A stretch of 64,000 nt of DNA from Lactobacillus sp. (GCA_022484695.1 JAKVKU010000012.1:1-64000); one strand, 5' to 3'. Numbered from the stretch's first letter, positions 27,010 through 36,645 are shown. A program made the numbers and translations. Notes: generated from the letters alone by a model not told the origin.

Positions 27010-27131
27010 ATTTAATCCCCCGGTACATGAGTACTTCATCTTGTAGTCTAATTGTTTGAAAGTGAATATTCAAGCAAGAGTTATTCGCCAAAGCCAGATT
27101 TTTTTTAAATTCGAAAACATCACGAAAATAA

Positions 27132-27160
27132 TTGACAACGGTTACAGCAGGTGATACATT
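27132..27160 (+). promoter_or_regulatory. Promoter with cre site upstream of uxuB
   Basis: TTGACA (27132-27137), a 17-nt spacer and TACATT (27155-27160). TGACAACGGTTACA at 27133-27146 matches the cre consensus TGNAANCGNWNNCA with one mismatch and covers the -35, so CcpA should block this promoter in rich sugar. Confidence 0.8.
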
Positions 27161-27212
27161 GAACTTGTAAATCTAATATCCTAGTATATCAGTTTTAGGA
27201 GGAGACAATTTT

Positions 27213-28829
27213 ATGGTCAGCATTAAAGATGATTATGTCAGCAATGCCCAAGCTTTTGCGGCCGCTGACATTACGGTACCACAATATTCTCAAGCAGCAA
27301 TGACAAAGACAACTGCTACAGATCCAATTTGGGTTCATTTCGGGGGTGGGAACTTATTTAGATGTTTCCATGCCAAAATTGCCCAAGATTTGTTGGACAA
27401 AGGTGAATTAACCAGCGGTGTTGTTGTGGCTGAAACTTATGATGAACAGGTTATCGACGATATGTATCATCCTTACCAAAATCGGATGTTACAAGTTGTT
27501 ATGAAAGAAGACAATACATACGATCAAACCTTGATTGCCAGTGTTGCCGATAGTATTTATTATAATAAAGCTAACCAAGCTGGTTGGGATAAATTAAAAG
27601 CAATTTTTGAAAATCCATCCCTACAATTTGTCACCATGTCCATCACTGAAAAAGGCTATGCCTTAAGAGATTTAGATGGTAATTTAACTGCTCAAGCTAA
27701 GACGGATATCGAAAGTGATCCTGAACAAGCGGCCACGAATATGGGGGCCATCGCCCGTTTATTATTAGCCCGTTATAACGCAGGGGCTTTTCCAATCGCC
27801 ATGGTAAGTACCGATAACTTCTCTGAAAACGGCAAGCGTTTTGAAACGGAAATTTTGACCATTGCCAAGGGCTGGGCTAAAAATAATTTGGTGCCAGAAG
27901 CTTTTGTAGCCTATTTGCAAGATACGCAAAAAGTTACCTTTCCTTGGTCCATGATTGACCGGATCACCCCTAATCCATCGGAAACTGTTGCGAAGATTTT
28001 AGCTGATAAAGGATTAGCTGACACGACAATTTTGCATACCCGCAAACATACTAACATTGCACCATTCGGTAATACCGAAGCGACCCATTATTTGGTCATT
28101 GAAGATGCTTTTCCAAATGGTCGGCCTAGATTAGAAGATGCCGGTGTGATTTTAACAGACCGGGAAACGGTCAATGATGCTGATCAAATGAAAGTCACTG
28201 CTTGCTTGAACCCATTGCACACTGCGTTAGCTATTTTTGGCAATCTATTAGGCTACACATCTATCGCTGAAGAAATGACCAACAAAGATTTAGTCAAATT
28301 GATTCGCGGTTTAGGCTTTGATGAAGATTTGCCAGTTGTTAAGGATCCTAAAATCATCAATCCAACTGACTTCATCAATGAATTAGTCAACAAACGCTTA
28401 CCTAATAAAAATATTCCTGACACACCGCAACGGATTGCCAGTGATACCTCACAAAAGATTCCAATTCGTTATGGCGTGACCATTCAACATTATTTAGATG
28501 ATCCTACCAAAGACGTTAAGAATTTGAAGTATATTCCATTTATTTTAGCTGGCTGGTGCCGCTATCTGTTGGCTGTGGATGATTCAGGCAATGCCTTCAC
28601 CCCAAGTCGTGATCCCCAATTAGACCAATTGCAAAAATTATTGGCTAATATTCAATTGGGTAATCAAGACGACGCCCAAATTCATCAAGCGTTACAACCA
28701 ATTTTAAGTAATAAAAATATCTTCGCCAATGATTTATATGCCATCGGTTTAGCAGCTAAAGTCGAAGCTGACTTCAAGACGTTAAACGCTGGCCCTGGCG
28801 CCATCAAACAAGCTTTAGCTGCACTTTAA
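27213..28829 (+). CDS. uxuB: Fructuronate reductase (mannitol dehydrogenase family)
   Basis: A 538-residue polyol-specific long-chain dehydrogenase converting D-fructuronate to D-mannonate with NADH. The N-terminal WVHFGGGNLFR is the nucleotide-binding turn. The catalytic Lys region is in the C-terminal half, with HTRKHTNIAPFG and CLNPLHTALAIFG. The closely related tagaturonate reductase is a formal alternative, but uxuA and uxaC alongside indicate UxuB. AGGAGGAG precedes the ATG. First gene of uxuBA-kdgA. Confidence 0.9.
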   Translation: MVSIKDDYVSNAQAFAAADITVPQYSQAAMTKTTATDPIWVHFGGGNLFRCFHAKIAQDLLDKGELTSGVVVAETYDEQVIDDMYHPYQNRMLQVVMKEDNTYDQTLIASVADSIYYNKANQAGWDKLKAIFENPSLQFVTMSITEKGYALRDLDGNLTAQAKTDIESDPEQAATNMGAIARLLLARYNAGAFPIAMVSTDNFSENGKRFETEILTIAKGWAKNNLVPEAFVAYLQDTQKVTFPWSMIDRITPNPSETVAKILADKGLADTTILHTRKHTNIAPFGNTEATHYLVIEDAFPNGRPRLEDAGVILTDRETVNDADQMKVTACLNPLHTALAIFGNLLGYTSIAEEMTNKDLVKLIRGLGFDEDLPVVKDPKIINPTDFINELVNKRLPNKNIPDTPQRIASDTSQKIPIRYGVTIQHYLDDPTKDVKNLKYIPFILAGWCRYLLAVDDSGNAFTPSRDPQLDQLQKLLANIQLGNQDDAQIHQALQPILSNKNIFANDLYAIGLAAKVEADFKTLNAGPGAIKQALAAL

Positions 28830-28858
28830 AAGATTTATAAACGAAGGGAAAGATTTTC

Positions 28859-29932
28859 ATGCAAATGGGTTTTAGATGGTTTGGGTCTGACGATGATCCA
28901 ATCAAGTTGGAACAGATCAAACAAATTCCGGGGGTCAAACAAGTCGTTGCGGCTTTGTTTGATGTCCCAGTAGGCGAGGTTTGGCCTAAAGAAAAAATTG
29001 CTGCTTTGAAAAAGCAAATCAACGATGCTGGCTTGGAAATGGATGTCATTGAATCCGTGAATATCCATGACGATATTAAAATTGGCAAACCAAGTCGGGA
29101 TCAATATATTGAAAACTACAAACAAAGTATTCGCAATCTCTCTGAATATGGCGTCAAGGTCATCTGCTATAACTTCATGCCAATTTTTGACTGGTTACGG
29201 ACAGATTTACATTTCAAACTGGCTGATAATTCCAATGTCTTGGCATTTGAAGCTGATAAGTTAACTGATGATCCCCAAGAAATGATTCAAAATATTAAGA
29301 ACAACTCAAAAGGTTATATCCTACCAGGTTGGGAACCAGATCGCCTGGCTGAGATTCAACGGTTGTTTGATGCCTATAAAGATGTGGATGCTGCCAAGTT
29401 AACTGAAAATTTGAAGTATTTCTTAGATGCGATCATTCCTGTCTGTGAAGAATGCGATGTCCGGATGGCCATGCACCCAGATGATCCACCACGCCCATTG
29501 TTCGGCTTACCAAGAATTTATAAAAATCGCGATGACATGGTTAAAATCGAAGAACTCCATGAATCAAAATACAATGGCTTTACCATTTGTACAGGTAGTT
29601 TAGGCGAGAATCCTAAAAATGATGTACCGGCAATCATTCGGGAATTCGTTAAAAAAGATCGGGCCCCATTCATCCATGCGCGGAATATTAAATTTATGCA
29701 CGGCAACGGTGACTTCCACGAAGCCCCACATCTATCCAGTGAAGGTTCCTTAGACATGTATGAAATTATGAAAGCAATGCACGATTCTGGCTTTGACGGC
29801 TACGTTCGCCCAGACCATGGTCGCAATATCTGGGGTGAAGATGGTCGTCCTGGTTATGGGTTATATGACCGTGCTTTAGGAGCAACCTACTTAAACGGTT
29901 TGTGGGAAGCTATTCAAAAGTCTAACAACTAA
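28859..29932 (+). CDS. uxuA: Mannonate dehydratase
   Basis: A 357-residue UxuA with the N-terminal MGFRWFGSDDDP, the CYNFMPIFDW segment and the metal-site stretch MAMHPDDPP. RPDHGRNIWGE near the C-terminus holds further conserved His/Asp. It dehydrates D-mannonate to 2-keto-3-deoxygluconate in an Fe/Mn-dependent way. It starts 29 nt after uxuB in one operon. The length is slightly under that of the E. coli enzyme but normal for Firmicutes. Confidence 0.94.
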   Translation: MQMGFRWFGSDDDPIKLEQIKQIPGVKQVVAALFDVPVGEVWPKEKIAALKKQINDAGLEMDVIESVNIHDDIKIGKPSRDQYIENYKQSIRNLSEYGVKVICYNFMPIFDWLRTDLHFKLADNSNVLAFEADKLTDDPQEMIQNIKNNSKGYILPGWEPDRLAEIQRLFDAYKDVDAAKLTENLKYFLDAIIPVCEECDVRMAMHPDDPPRPLFGLPRIYKNRDDMVKIEELHESKYNGFTICTGSLGENPKNDVPAIIREFVKKDRAPFIHARNIKFMHGNGDFHEAPHLSSEGSLDMYEIMKAMHDSGFDGYVRPDHGRNIWGEDGRPGYGLYDRALGATYLNGLWEAIQKSNN

Positions 29933-29972
29933 GCAAACAAACTTTTAATTCAAAGGAGCGTTTTTACGCATT

Positions 29973-30623
29973 ATGAAAAGAGTAGAAACCTTAGAAAAAA
30001 TCAAAGCAGCCGGTGTGGTTGCCGTTGTTCGTGCCGAAACCGCTGAAAAAGCAGTTAAAGTCAGCCAAGCCTGTGTAGACGGCGGTGTAAAGGGGATTGA
30101 ATTAACCTTTACTGTTCCCCATGCTGATTTAGCCATTGGTGATTTGACGGATCAATATGCTGGTACAGATGTCATGATTGGTGCTGGTACCGTCTTAGAT
30201 GCAGCAGCTGCCCGTCTGGCTATTGATGCGGGCGCCCAGTTCGTCGTCAGCCCAGCTTTTGACAAAGATGTGGCTTTGATCTGCAACTTATATCAAGTCC
30301 CTTATTTACCAGGTTGTTACAGTATTACCGAAATCACCACAGCTTTGAAGTACGGTTCAGACATTATCAAACTCTTCCCAGGCTCTTTAGCTGGTCCTGG
30401 GGCTGTGAAAGCTATCAAAGCCCCATTACCACAAGTTAGTATCATGCCCACCGGTGGGGTGAATCTGGAAAATATGAAAGATTGGTTTGCAGCTGGTGTT
30501 GTCGTCGTCGGTGCCGGCAGCGGCATGGTTAAACCTGCAGATCATGATGATTTTGCCGGGGTAACCGCCAACGCCAAAGCATATATGGCCGAATTTGCAA
30601 GAATTAAACAACAACAATCATAA
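29973..30623 (+). CDS. kdgA: KDPG/KHG aldolase
   Basis: A 216-residue class I aldolase (Eda family) splitting KDPG into pyruvate and glyceraldehyde 3-phosphate. AVVRAE carries the conserved Arg/Glu, and FPGSLAGPGAVKAIKAPLP and MPTGGV contribute to the active site. The Schiff-base Lys is most likely in KYGSDIIKLFPG. It lies 40 nt after uxuA with its own GGAGCG ribosome site. The kinase that would make its substrate is not in the window. Confidence 0.93.
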   Translation: MKRVETLEKIKAAGVVAVVRAETAEKAVKVSQACVDGGVKGIELTFTVPHADLAIGDLTDQYAGTDVMIGAGTVLDAAAARLAIDAGAQFVVSPAFDKDVALICNLYQVPYLPGCYSITEITTALKYGSDIIKLFPGSLAGPGAVKAIKAPLPQVSIMPTGGVNLENMKDWFAAGVVVVGAGSGMVKPADHDDFAGVTANAKAYMAEFARIKQQQS

Positions 30624-30789
30624 TTTGCGGGCAAGGCAAGACATTCGTTTTGCCTTGTTCTTCGCATTTGATTGTTCAGTGTATCACGACGTTTTACTGA
30701 TACTATTTTGATTGCTTTTTGAAACTATAATTCTCTAACATCAAACTGTCAGATTTAACTACAATAGATAAAAAAAGAGGTTATATTTT

Positions 30790-32208
30790 ATGACACTATT
30801 AAACAAAGATTTCTTACTGACGAATGAAATGGGCAAAAAGTTATTTCACGATCATGCGGCCAACATGCCCATCATCGATTACCATTGTCACCTGGTACCC
30901 AAAGAAATTTATGAGAATAAAAACTACCCTAATTTAACCCGGATCTGGATCAATGACGGTAATTTTGGGGATCATTACAAGTGGCGGTTAATGCGGGCCA
31001 ATGGCGTGCCTGAAGAACTGATCACTGGGGATGGCGACGAGTATGAAAAACTAGTGGCTTGGGCTAAGACGATTGAAAAAGCTATTGGGAATCCCTTGTA
31101 CGAATGGACCCATTTGGAATTGCAACGCTTCTTCCATATTGACGAACCCTTCACCAGTAAGAACGTTAAAAGTGTTTGGGACAAAGCTAACCAATTATTA
31201 GCCACAGATGCTTTCAAGCCTAGAAACCTGATTAAAAATATGAACGTCAAAGTGGTTTGTACCACCGATGATCCAGCCTCTGATTTAAAGTATCACAAGT
31301 TATTAAAAGCTGAAGAAGCTGAAAATGGCTTTAAAGTGTTACCAGCCATGCGGCCTGATAAAGCATTTGCCATTGACGCAGATACATACGGGGCCTATTT
31401 AAAGGAATTGGGCGCTATTTCAAAGGTTGATATCAAAGATTATGATTCCTTAGTGGCTGCCTTTGATACCCGGTTTGCTTACTTTGAAAGTTTAGGTGGC
31501 CGCCTGTCTGATCATGGTTTGAACACCTTCCATTTTGTCAAAGTTTCAAAATCAGAATTAGACACCATTATTGCCAAGGGCGCTGATAACGCACCATTGA
31601 CTCAACACGATATTGATGCCTATGCCACCGGCTTGATCGAAGCTTTGATGCGCTTGAACAAGAAATATAACTGGACCATGCAATATCATATGAATGCCAT
31701 TCGCAGTGCCAATAAACCAATGTTTAAAAAGGTTGGTGCAGATACTGGCTTTGACTCCATGGGGACCCAACCAGATATTGCCCAAGAAATCATGAAATTG
31801 TTAACGGATATGCAAAATGAAGACAATATCCCTAAGACAATCTTATATTCTTTGAATCCAAACGATTGGATGCAACTGGCCACGGGGATGGGGGACTTTT
31901 ATGAAGGCGATGCTCAAAAGCTACAATTAGGTTGTGCTTGGTGGTTTAACGATACCCGGGAAGGCATGAGAGAACAACTACGGATCATGGCCCAACAAAG
32001 TTTATTAGCTAATTTTGTGGGGATGTTAACCGATTCTCGCAGCTTCTTATCTTATCCACGGCATGAATACTTCCGGCGGGTATTATGTGATTATATTGGT
32101 GAATTAGTCGATCGTGGACAACTACCAGACGATGAAGCCTATCTTGGTCAAATCGTTGAAGACATTTCATATAACAATGCCCATGATTACTTCGGTTTCT
32201 TTAAATAA
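30790..32208 (+). CDS. uxaC: Glucuronate isomerase
   Basis: A 472-residue UxaC interconverting D-glucuronate/D-fructuronate (and galacturonate/tagaturonate). The metal-binding [10 protein letters not shown] is at about residue 27, QYHMNAIR in the centre, and [19 protein letters not shown] at the C-terminus is the family signature. It is preceded by a 166-nt gap with a possible weak hairpin and a TATAAT (30726-30731), so it may be separately transcribed. The aldose epimerase-like gene follows 17 nt later. Confidence 0.94.
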   Translation: MTLLNKDFLLTNEMGKKLFHDHAANMPIIDYHCHLVPKEIYENKNYPNLTRIWINDGNFGDHYKWRLMRANGVPEELITGDGDEYEKLVAWAKTIEKAIGNPLYEWTHLELQRFFHIDEPFTSKNVKSVWDKANQLLATDAFKPRNLIKNMNVKVVCTTDDPASDLKYHKLLKAEEAENGFKVLPAMRPDKAFAIDADTYGAYLKELGAISKVDIKDYDSLVAAFDTRFAYFESLGGRLSDHGLNTFHFVKVSKSELDTIIAKGADNAPLTQHDIDAYATGLIEALMRLNKKYNWTMQYHMNAIRSANKPMFKKVGADTGFDSMGTQPDIAQEIMKLLTDMQNEDNIPKTILYSLNPNDWMQLATGMGDFYEGDAQKLQLGCAWWFNDTREGMREQLRIMAQQSLLANFVGMLTDSRSFLSYPRHEYFRRVLCDYIGELVDRGQLPDDEAYLGQIVEDISYNNAHDYFGFFK

Positions 32209-32225
32209 AGGAGACTAACACTAAC

Positions 32226-33107
32226 ATGCAAATCATTGAAAATGCCCAATTCAAAGCCGAAATTGACGAAAAAGGGGCCCAATTGACCCACCTATATCGC
32301 CAAGATACCGGTTATGACTATATTTGGAACAATGAAATTTGGCCCAAACATGCACCTGTCCTGTTCCCAGCCATCGGTCGCTCCAATGACGATAGTTATC
32401 TGTACGATGGTAAACAATATGACATGCCCCAACACGGCTTTGTATCCGATTATGACTTTGAAGTGACAGATAAACAATCTGACCTAGTGACCTTGCAATT
32501 CAAGGCTACGCCTGAAACCAAACAGATCTATCCCTTTGATTTTGTCTTATCGGTTACCTTTAGTTTGCAGGCAACTGGCTTACATTTAAACTTTGCGGTG
32601 GCCAATGAAGGTCAGCAAGCCATGTCCTTTGCCCTAGGGTCGCATCCGGCCTTTAATGTGCCGATTGCTAATGATGGCAGCTTTTCAGATTATCAATTAG
32701 CGGTTGAACCCAAAGTGGCTAAATTGACCCAATTTGATATCGTGAAAAAACCCTATCCGTTCCGAGCCGGGACCACTTCAGCTGTGCCAAATTACCAAGA
32801 TGGTGTGATCCACTTAGACTATGATATGTTCGCCAAGGGCTTGATCATTTTGGAGAACCCTGGGCTAACTGCATTAACCCTATCTTCGCCAAAGAGTACC
32901 CACAGTATTCAAGTCTCCTTAGAAGATTTCCGCTATGTTTGTCTGTGGACCAAGGAGGGGGCAGATGCACCGTTCTTATGTATTGAACCCTTTGAAGGTT
33001 TACCAGATGTTTATGGTGACCCAGTGGCTATTATGACCAAAGATGGCAACAATGTGCTTGCGGCTAATAAAACCAAGCAATTTGATTATGATATTACCTT
33101 AGCTTAA
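32226..33107 (+). CDS. Aldose 1-epimerase family protein (LacX-like)
   Basis: A 293-residue galactose mutarotase-superfamily protein. The active-site region includes RSNDDSYLYDGK, QHGFVSDYDF, LGSHPAFNVP with the conserved His, and CIEPFEGLPD with a catalytic-type Glu. It probably interconverts anomers of the hexuronate or its oligosaccharide product for UxaC. It belongs to the LacX/YihR-like side of the family rather than classical GalM. Confidence 0.85.
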   Translation: MQIIENAQFKAEIDEKGAQLTHLYRQDTGYDYIWNNEIWPKHAPVLFPAIGRSNDDSYLYDGKQYDMPQHGFVSDYDFEVTDKQSDLVTLQFKATPETKQIYPFDFVLSVTFSLQATGLHLNFAVANEGQQAMSFALGSHPAFNVPIANDGSFSDYQLAVEPKVAKLTQFDIVKKPYPFRAGTTSAVPNYQDGVIHLDYDMFAKGLIILENPGLTALTLSSPKSTHSIQVSLEDFRYVCLWTKEGADAPFLCIEPFEGLPDVYGDPVAIMTKDGNNVLAANKTKQFDYDITLA

Positions 33108-33112
33108 GTTTT

Positions 33113-33164
33113 AAAAAATCTAATCCCCCTTGCCAAAAAATGGTAAGCTAGGATTAGATTTTTT
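33113..33164 (+). terminator. Terminator of the hexuronate cluster
   Basis: AAAAAATCTAATCC / GGATTAGATTTTTT with inner CTTGCC/GGTAAG pairs and a T run. Confidence 0.9.
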
Positions 33165-33182
33165 AGTCTAGGAGGCAAACAA

Positions 33183-34091
33183 ATGCGTTCAGTTGGTATT
33201 ATTGGATTAGGGCATGTGGGGATGACCACAGCCTTTAATTTAGTGGCACAAAATGTCTGTGACAAGTTGATTTTGATTGAAAGTAATCAAGTTCGTGCTG
33301 ATGCAGAATATTTAGATCTAGTGGACGGTCAAAGCGCGGTGACCCCCACCTGTCAGATCATCATGAATGATTATGCGTCATTAAAAAAGGCTGATGTGGT
33401 GATTTTTGCCGCAGGTCAAGGGGATTCGACGGATGATGGCGACCGCAATAGTGAGATGAAGACCACTAAAAAAGCCGTGGATGAAGTTGCACCATTACTG
33501 ATTGCATCAGGTTTTAAGGGTGTTTTGGTGAACATCAGTAATCCCTGTGATGTGATTACCGCCTATTGGCAAGCCATATTACCGCTGCCCCAAAACCAAG
33601 TGATTGGCACCGGGACGATGTTAGATACGAACCGGATGCGCCGGGGCTTGGCCCAGGCCTTAGGGTGCAATGCTGCTGACGTTCAAGGCTTTAACATGGG
33701 TGAACATGGTGAATCCCAATTTACCGCGTGGTCCACGGTGGCCTTATTGAATCAAGATCAGGCTGCTTTAGAAACGCTGGATCGGGTTGATCTGGAAAAC
33801 AAGGCCCGGGCTGGAGGTTGGACGATTTATGAGGGCAAACACTATACCAATTATGGCATTGCCATGGTGGCTCTCGTATTGACTCGGGCTATCTTGAGCG
33901 ATAGCGGCGCGACTTTTTCTTTGTCGTACTTTGACCCAGCAGTGGGCACTTATATCGGCCATCCCGCTAAAGTTGGCCATCAGGGGATCATGGCCCCAGT
34001 ACCGGTGGCCTTGACGCCAACGGAGCGGGCTAAATATCAGGCCTCAGCAGATTACATTCAAACTAATTTTGAAAAATTAAAATTGCTGTAA
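33183..34091 (+). CDS. L-2-hydroxyisocaproate dehydrogenase-like (L-HicDH)
   Basis: A 302-residue member of the LDH/MDH superfamily. The Rossmann motif GLGHVG is at 8-13 and the catalytic His in GEHGESQF. The LDH substrate-loop motif PQKPGxTR is replaced by GQGDSTDDGDRNSEMK, as in L-HicDH of Weissella/Lactobacillus, which accepts branched 2-oxoacids. It would reduce 2-oxoisocaproate and related acids from Leu, Ile or Val to L-2-hydroxyacids with NADH. TAGGAGG precedes the ATG. A T-box-controlled permease follows. Confidence 0.87.
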   Translation: MRSVGIIGLGHVGMTTAFNLVAQNVCDKLILIESNQVRADAEYLDLVDGQSAVTPTCQIIMNDYASLKKADVVIFAAGQGDSTDDGDRNSEMKTTKKAVDEVAPLLIASGFKGVLVNISNPCDVITAYWQAILPLPQNQVIGTGTMLDTNRMRRGLAQALGCNAADVQGFNMGEHGESQFTAWSTVALLNQDQAALETLDRVDLENKARAGGWTIYEGKHYTNYGIAMVALVLTRAILSDSGATFSLSYFDPAVGTYIGHPAKVGHQGIMAPVPVALTPTERAKYQASADYIQTNFEKLKLL

Positions 34092-34148
34092 ATCCTAATG
34101 TGATGCGCTTTATTTCAATAATTCTCTCATTTCATTTTAACTTTACTA

Positions 34149-34176
34149 TTGACACTGACATATCAGTTGGTATACT
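34149..34176 (+). promoter_or_regulatory. Promoter of T-box permease
   Basis: TTGACA (34149-34154), a 16-nt spacer and TATACT (34171-34176). Confidence 0.8.
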
Positions 34177-34182
34177 AGACTT

Positions 34183-34368
34183 CAATGAAAGACAGAGAAG
34201 TTGAATAACGCTGAGAGTCAACTACGTTACATGGCAGAAACAACAAGAGGTCGCAACCTATATCAGCGCATAAAGACAGTGTTCAATGTTCGAGCACTGT
34301 AAAACAAGGGTGGAACCGCGTTATCAAGCGCCCCTAGTACAGTGGTGTACTAGGGAGCGCTTTTTTTG
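34183..34368 (+). promoter_or_regulatory. Short T-box leader, probable Ile specifier, upstream of amino acid permease
   Basis: The canonical T-box AACAAGGGTGGAACCGCG (34303-34320) precedes a terminator with arms AGCGCCCCTAGTAC (34327-34340) and GTACTAGGGAGCGCT (34347-34361), then seven T. A stem III is visible (ACAGTG/CACTGT). Stem I can only be drawn as a short helix closed by CGCTGA/TCAGCG (about 34209-34270), about 60 nt instead of about 100. Its specifier position reads ATC then A (34262-34264), suggesting Ile. The presence of a T-box is secure; the amino acid is tentative. Confidence 0.8.
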
Positions 34369-34409
34369 TAGTTTGATTATTTTTTAGAGGCATATCACAG
34401 GAGGAAACC

Positions 34410-35789
34410 ATGGAAGAACAACAGCACAAACGTCAGCTATCAAGGTCATTGCAAAGCCGCCATATTCAAATGATTGCTATTGGTGGCGCCATTGGGACGG
34501 GGTTATTTCTAGGATCGGGGACCGCAATACATACGTCGGGGCCGTCAATTATTTTATCGTATCTCATCGTGGGTATTTTTTGTTTCTTCATGATGCGGGC
34601 CATTGGTGAATTACTCTTGTCGGATACGGCAAAGCATTCCTTCTTGGATTTTGTCAAAATCTATTTAGGGGATCGTTGGGAGTTTGTGACGGGCTGGACC
34701 TATTGGTTTTGTTGGATCAGTTTAGCCATGGCCGATTTGACCGCCACGGGGATTTATATCAAGTACTGGTTCCCAGATATCCCCCAATGGGTGGCACCAT
34801 TAGTTATTTTAATCCTATTGTTTGCCAGCAACATGGTCAACGTCCGGCTTTTTGGGGAAATGGAATCTTGGTTCTCGATGATTAAAGTCGTTGCCATTAT
34901 CGCCCTCGTGGTGGTGGGCTTTGCCCTGGCTATTTTCCACGTGAAGACCAGCGGCTCCACGGCCAGTTTTGCCCATCTGTGGAATCACGGTGGTTTCTTT
35001 CCAAAAGGCGGTTACGGCTTTTTAATGTCCTTTCAAATGGTAGTTTTCGCCTTTGTGGGGATTGAAATGGTGGGTTTAACAGCCGGTGAAACTGATAATC
35101 CTGAAGCTAATTTACCCAAAGCCATCAATAGCTTGCCCATCAGAATTGGCCTGTTTTACGTGGGGTCCATGATTGCCGTGATGAGTGTCTATCCTTGGGA
35201 TAAAATCACGACCACAGCCAGTCCCTTTGTCCAAGTCTTTGCCGGAATCGGGATTGCCGGGGCAGCGGGTATTTTGAACTTTGTGGTCTTAACGGCGGCC
35301 ATGTCCGCGACCAATAGCTGTTTGTTTAGTACCTCAAGAACCTTACACGCGCTGTCTAACGGGGGGAATGCCTCTAAGCGTTTTTCCGAATTAGGTAAAA
35401 ATGGCGTCCCTAATATTTCGCTAAACTTTTCAACCTTAGTTTTGTTGATCATTGTCATCTTGAACTATTTCATGCCCGCTGGCGTCTTCACTTTAGTTTC
35501 CGGGGTTTCTACCATCAATTTTGTGGTGGTTTGGCTGATTTTACTTTGGGCCCATGTGAAGTATCGCCAACAAAATCCTAAGGGTGTAGCGGCCTTTAAA
35601 ATGCCCTTATATCCGGTTAGCGATTATCTAAGCCTGTTATTTTTTGCCGGGATTTTAGTGTTCTTATTTATCGATTCCGAAACTAGATTAGCCATGACCA
35701 TTTCAGTTATTGCCATGGCCGTAATGTTTTTAGCTTATCATTTCATTTATCGTAAGAAGCCAGCTGTTGAAGAGAATCCTGAAGAATAG
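34410..35789 (+). CDS. APC family amino acid permease (AAT subfamily), T-box regulated
   Basis: A 459-residue twelve-helix amino acid permease with RHIQMIAIGGAIGTGLFLGS in helix 1, MMRAIGELLL in helix 2 and GIEMVGLTAGETDNPEANLPKA before helix 7. It shares the family of the copies at 10626 and 13635 but is a clearly more distant member. The T-box leader (Ile is the best reading) suggests uptake of a branched-chain amino acid, though the family also carries aromatic and other amino acids. GGAGG precedes the ATG. A Nudix gene follows 22 nt later and may be cotranscribed. Confidence 0.88.
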   Translation: MEEQQHKRQLSRSLQSRHIQMIAIGGAIGTGLFLGSGTAIHTSGPSIILSYLIVGIFCFFMMRAIGELLLSDTAKHSFLDFVKIYLGDRWEFVTGWTYWFCWISLAMADLTATGIYIKYWFPDIPQWVAPLVILILLFASNMVNVRLFGEMESWFSMIKVVAIIALVVVGFALAIFHVKTSGSTASFAHLWNHGGFFPKGGYGFLMSFQMVVFAFVGIEMVGLTAGETDNPEANLPKAINSLPIRIGLFYVGSMIAVMSVYPWDKITTTASPFVQVFAGIGIAGAAGILNFVVLTAAMSATNSCLFSTSRTLHALSNGGNASKRFSELGKNGVPNISLNFSTLVLLIIVILNYFMPAGVFTLVSGVSTINFVVVWLILLWAHVKYRQQNPKGVAAFKMPLYPVSDYLSLLFFAGILVFLFIDSETRLAMTISVIAMAVMFLAYHFIYRKKPAVEENPEE

Positions 35790-35811
35790 GTTTTGGATGA
35801 GGTGACAGAGG

Positions 35812-36267
35812 ATGACACAAGGCGCTTTTGGGATTATTCAAAATACGGATAAAGAAGTTCTATTAGTGTTGCGGCGAGATTATCCGCTGTGGGATTTACC
35901 CGGTGGCACTTTGAAAACTGGCGAACTACCAGCAGAATGTGTGTGTCGAGAAATTCGCGAAGAAACTGGATTAGCTGTGGTGGTCAAGTATTTGGTGGGA
36001 ACTTATGTCAGACGCCGACACAAGGATAGGCAGTACATCTTTTCAGTAACAAACCAAGGCAGGCCGATGACGTTTGATAATTCGGAGACCAAGAAAATTG
36101 CTTATTTTGCTATTGATCAATTGCCGAAAAATATGGTACCTCTGCGAAGTCATCAAATTAAGGATGCCTCTTTTGGATTACGGCATATTCATCAAACACA
36201 AAAAGAAAATTGGGGACTATTCCAATTTGAACGCCTATTACGTTGGGCTGTGAATTGTTTTAGATAA
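35812..36267 (+). CDS. Nudix hydrolase
   Basis: A 151-residue Nudix-fold pyrophosphohydrolase with an intact Nudix box, GTLKTGELPAEC followed by VCREIREETGLAV (G-x5-E-x7-REUxEExGU, about residues 33-55). The substrate (NTP, nucleotide sugar or cofactor) is unknown. It starts 22 nt after the permease gene on the same strand. No terminator was seen after it before the next T-box promoter. Confidence 0.87.
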   Translation: MTQGAFGIIQNTDKEVLLVLRRDYPLWDLPGGTLKTGELPAECVCREIREETGLAVVVKYLVGTYVRRRHKDRQYIFSVTNQGRPMTFDNSETKKIAYFAIDQLPKNMVPLRSHQIKDASFGLRHIHQTQKENWGLFQFERLLRWAVNCFR

Positions 36268-36280
36268 ATTAAAAAAAGGG

Positions 36281-36612
36281 TTGCATTCCTAAAATAAATG
36301 AGTATACTCATAGATATAAATTAGATTTAGATGAAAAACAGATAACCTAAAATTAGAAAACACTGAACTGCCAGGTTGGTACAGAAAGCTTCGGATTGTT
36401 GAGACGAAGACCAAGGGTAATGATGGTGATCCTTCTATAGGTTGTAGGCTGAATGAAGTAGGCTCTACCGGCAATACGGCCGTTACCCCGTGAGCGCATC
36501 GCGAAAGCCGTGCGTTTTGAGGTCAAGCAAGTGATTGTTTGACAAAATAAGGTGGTAACACGACAGTGATCGTCCTTAAGATTCCAGCAATGGGTCTTAA
36601 GGGCGTTTTTTT
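36281..36612 (+). promoter_or_regulatory. Promoter and T-box leader, branched-chain specifier, upstream of hydratase-like gene
   Basis: TTGCAT (36281-36286), 16 nt and TATACT (36303-36308) form the promoter. The T-box AAAATAAGGTGGTAACACG is at 36544-36562, with terminator arms CGTCCTTAAGA (36571-36581) and TCTTAAGGGCG plus seven T. Stem I is closed by ACCTA/TAGGT with AGAA/TTCT above it, and the apical loop GTTGAGA plus the AGAAAG bulge look canonical. The specifier region TGATGGTGATCC can be read as GTG (Val, 36426-36428, followed by A) or ATC (Ile); I favour Val but cannot decide. Confidence 0.85.
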
Positions 36613-36645
36613 ATCTAAGTTTAAAATTAAAGTGAGGTGGTTGAC

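Noticed and set aside
33183-34091. A second L-lactate dehydrogenase
   Set aside because: The substrate loop lacks the PQKPGxTR motif and resembles L-HicDH.
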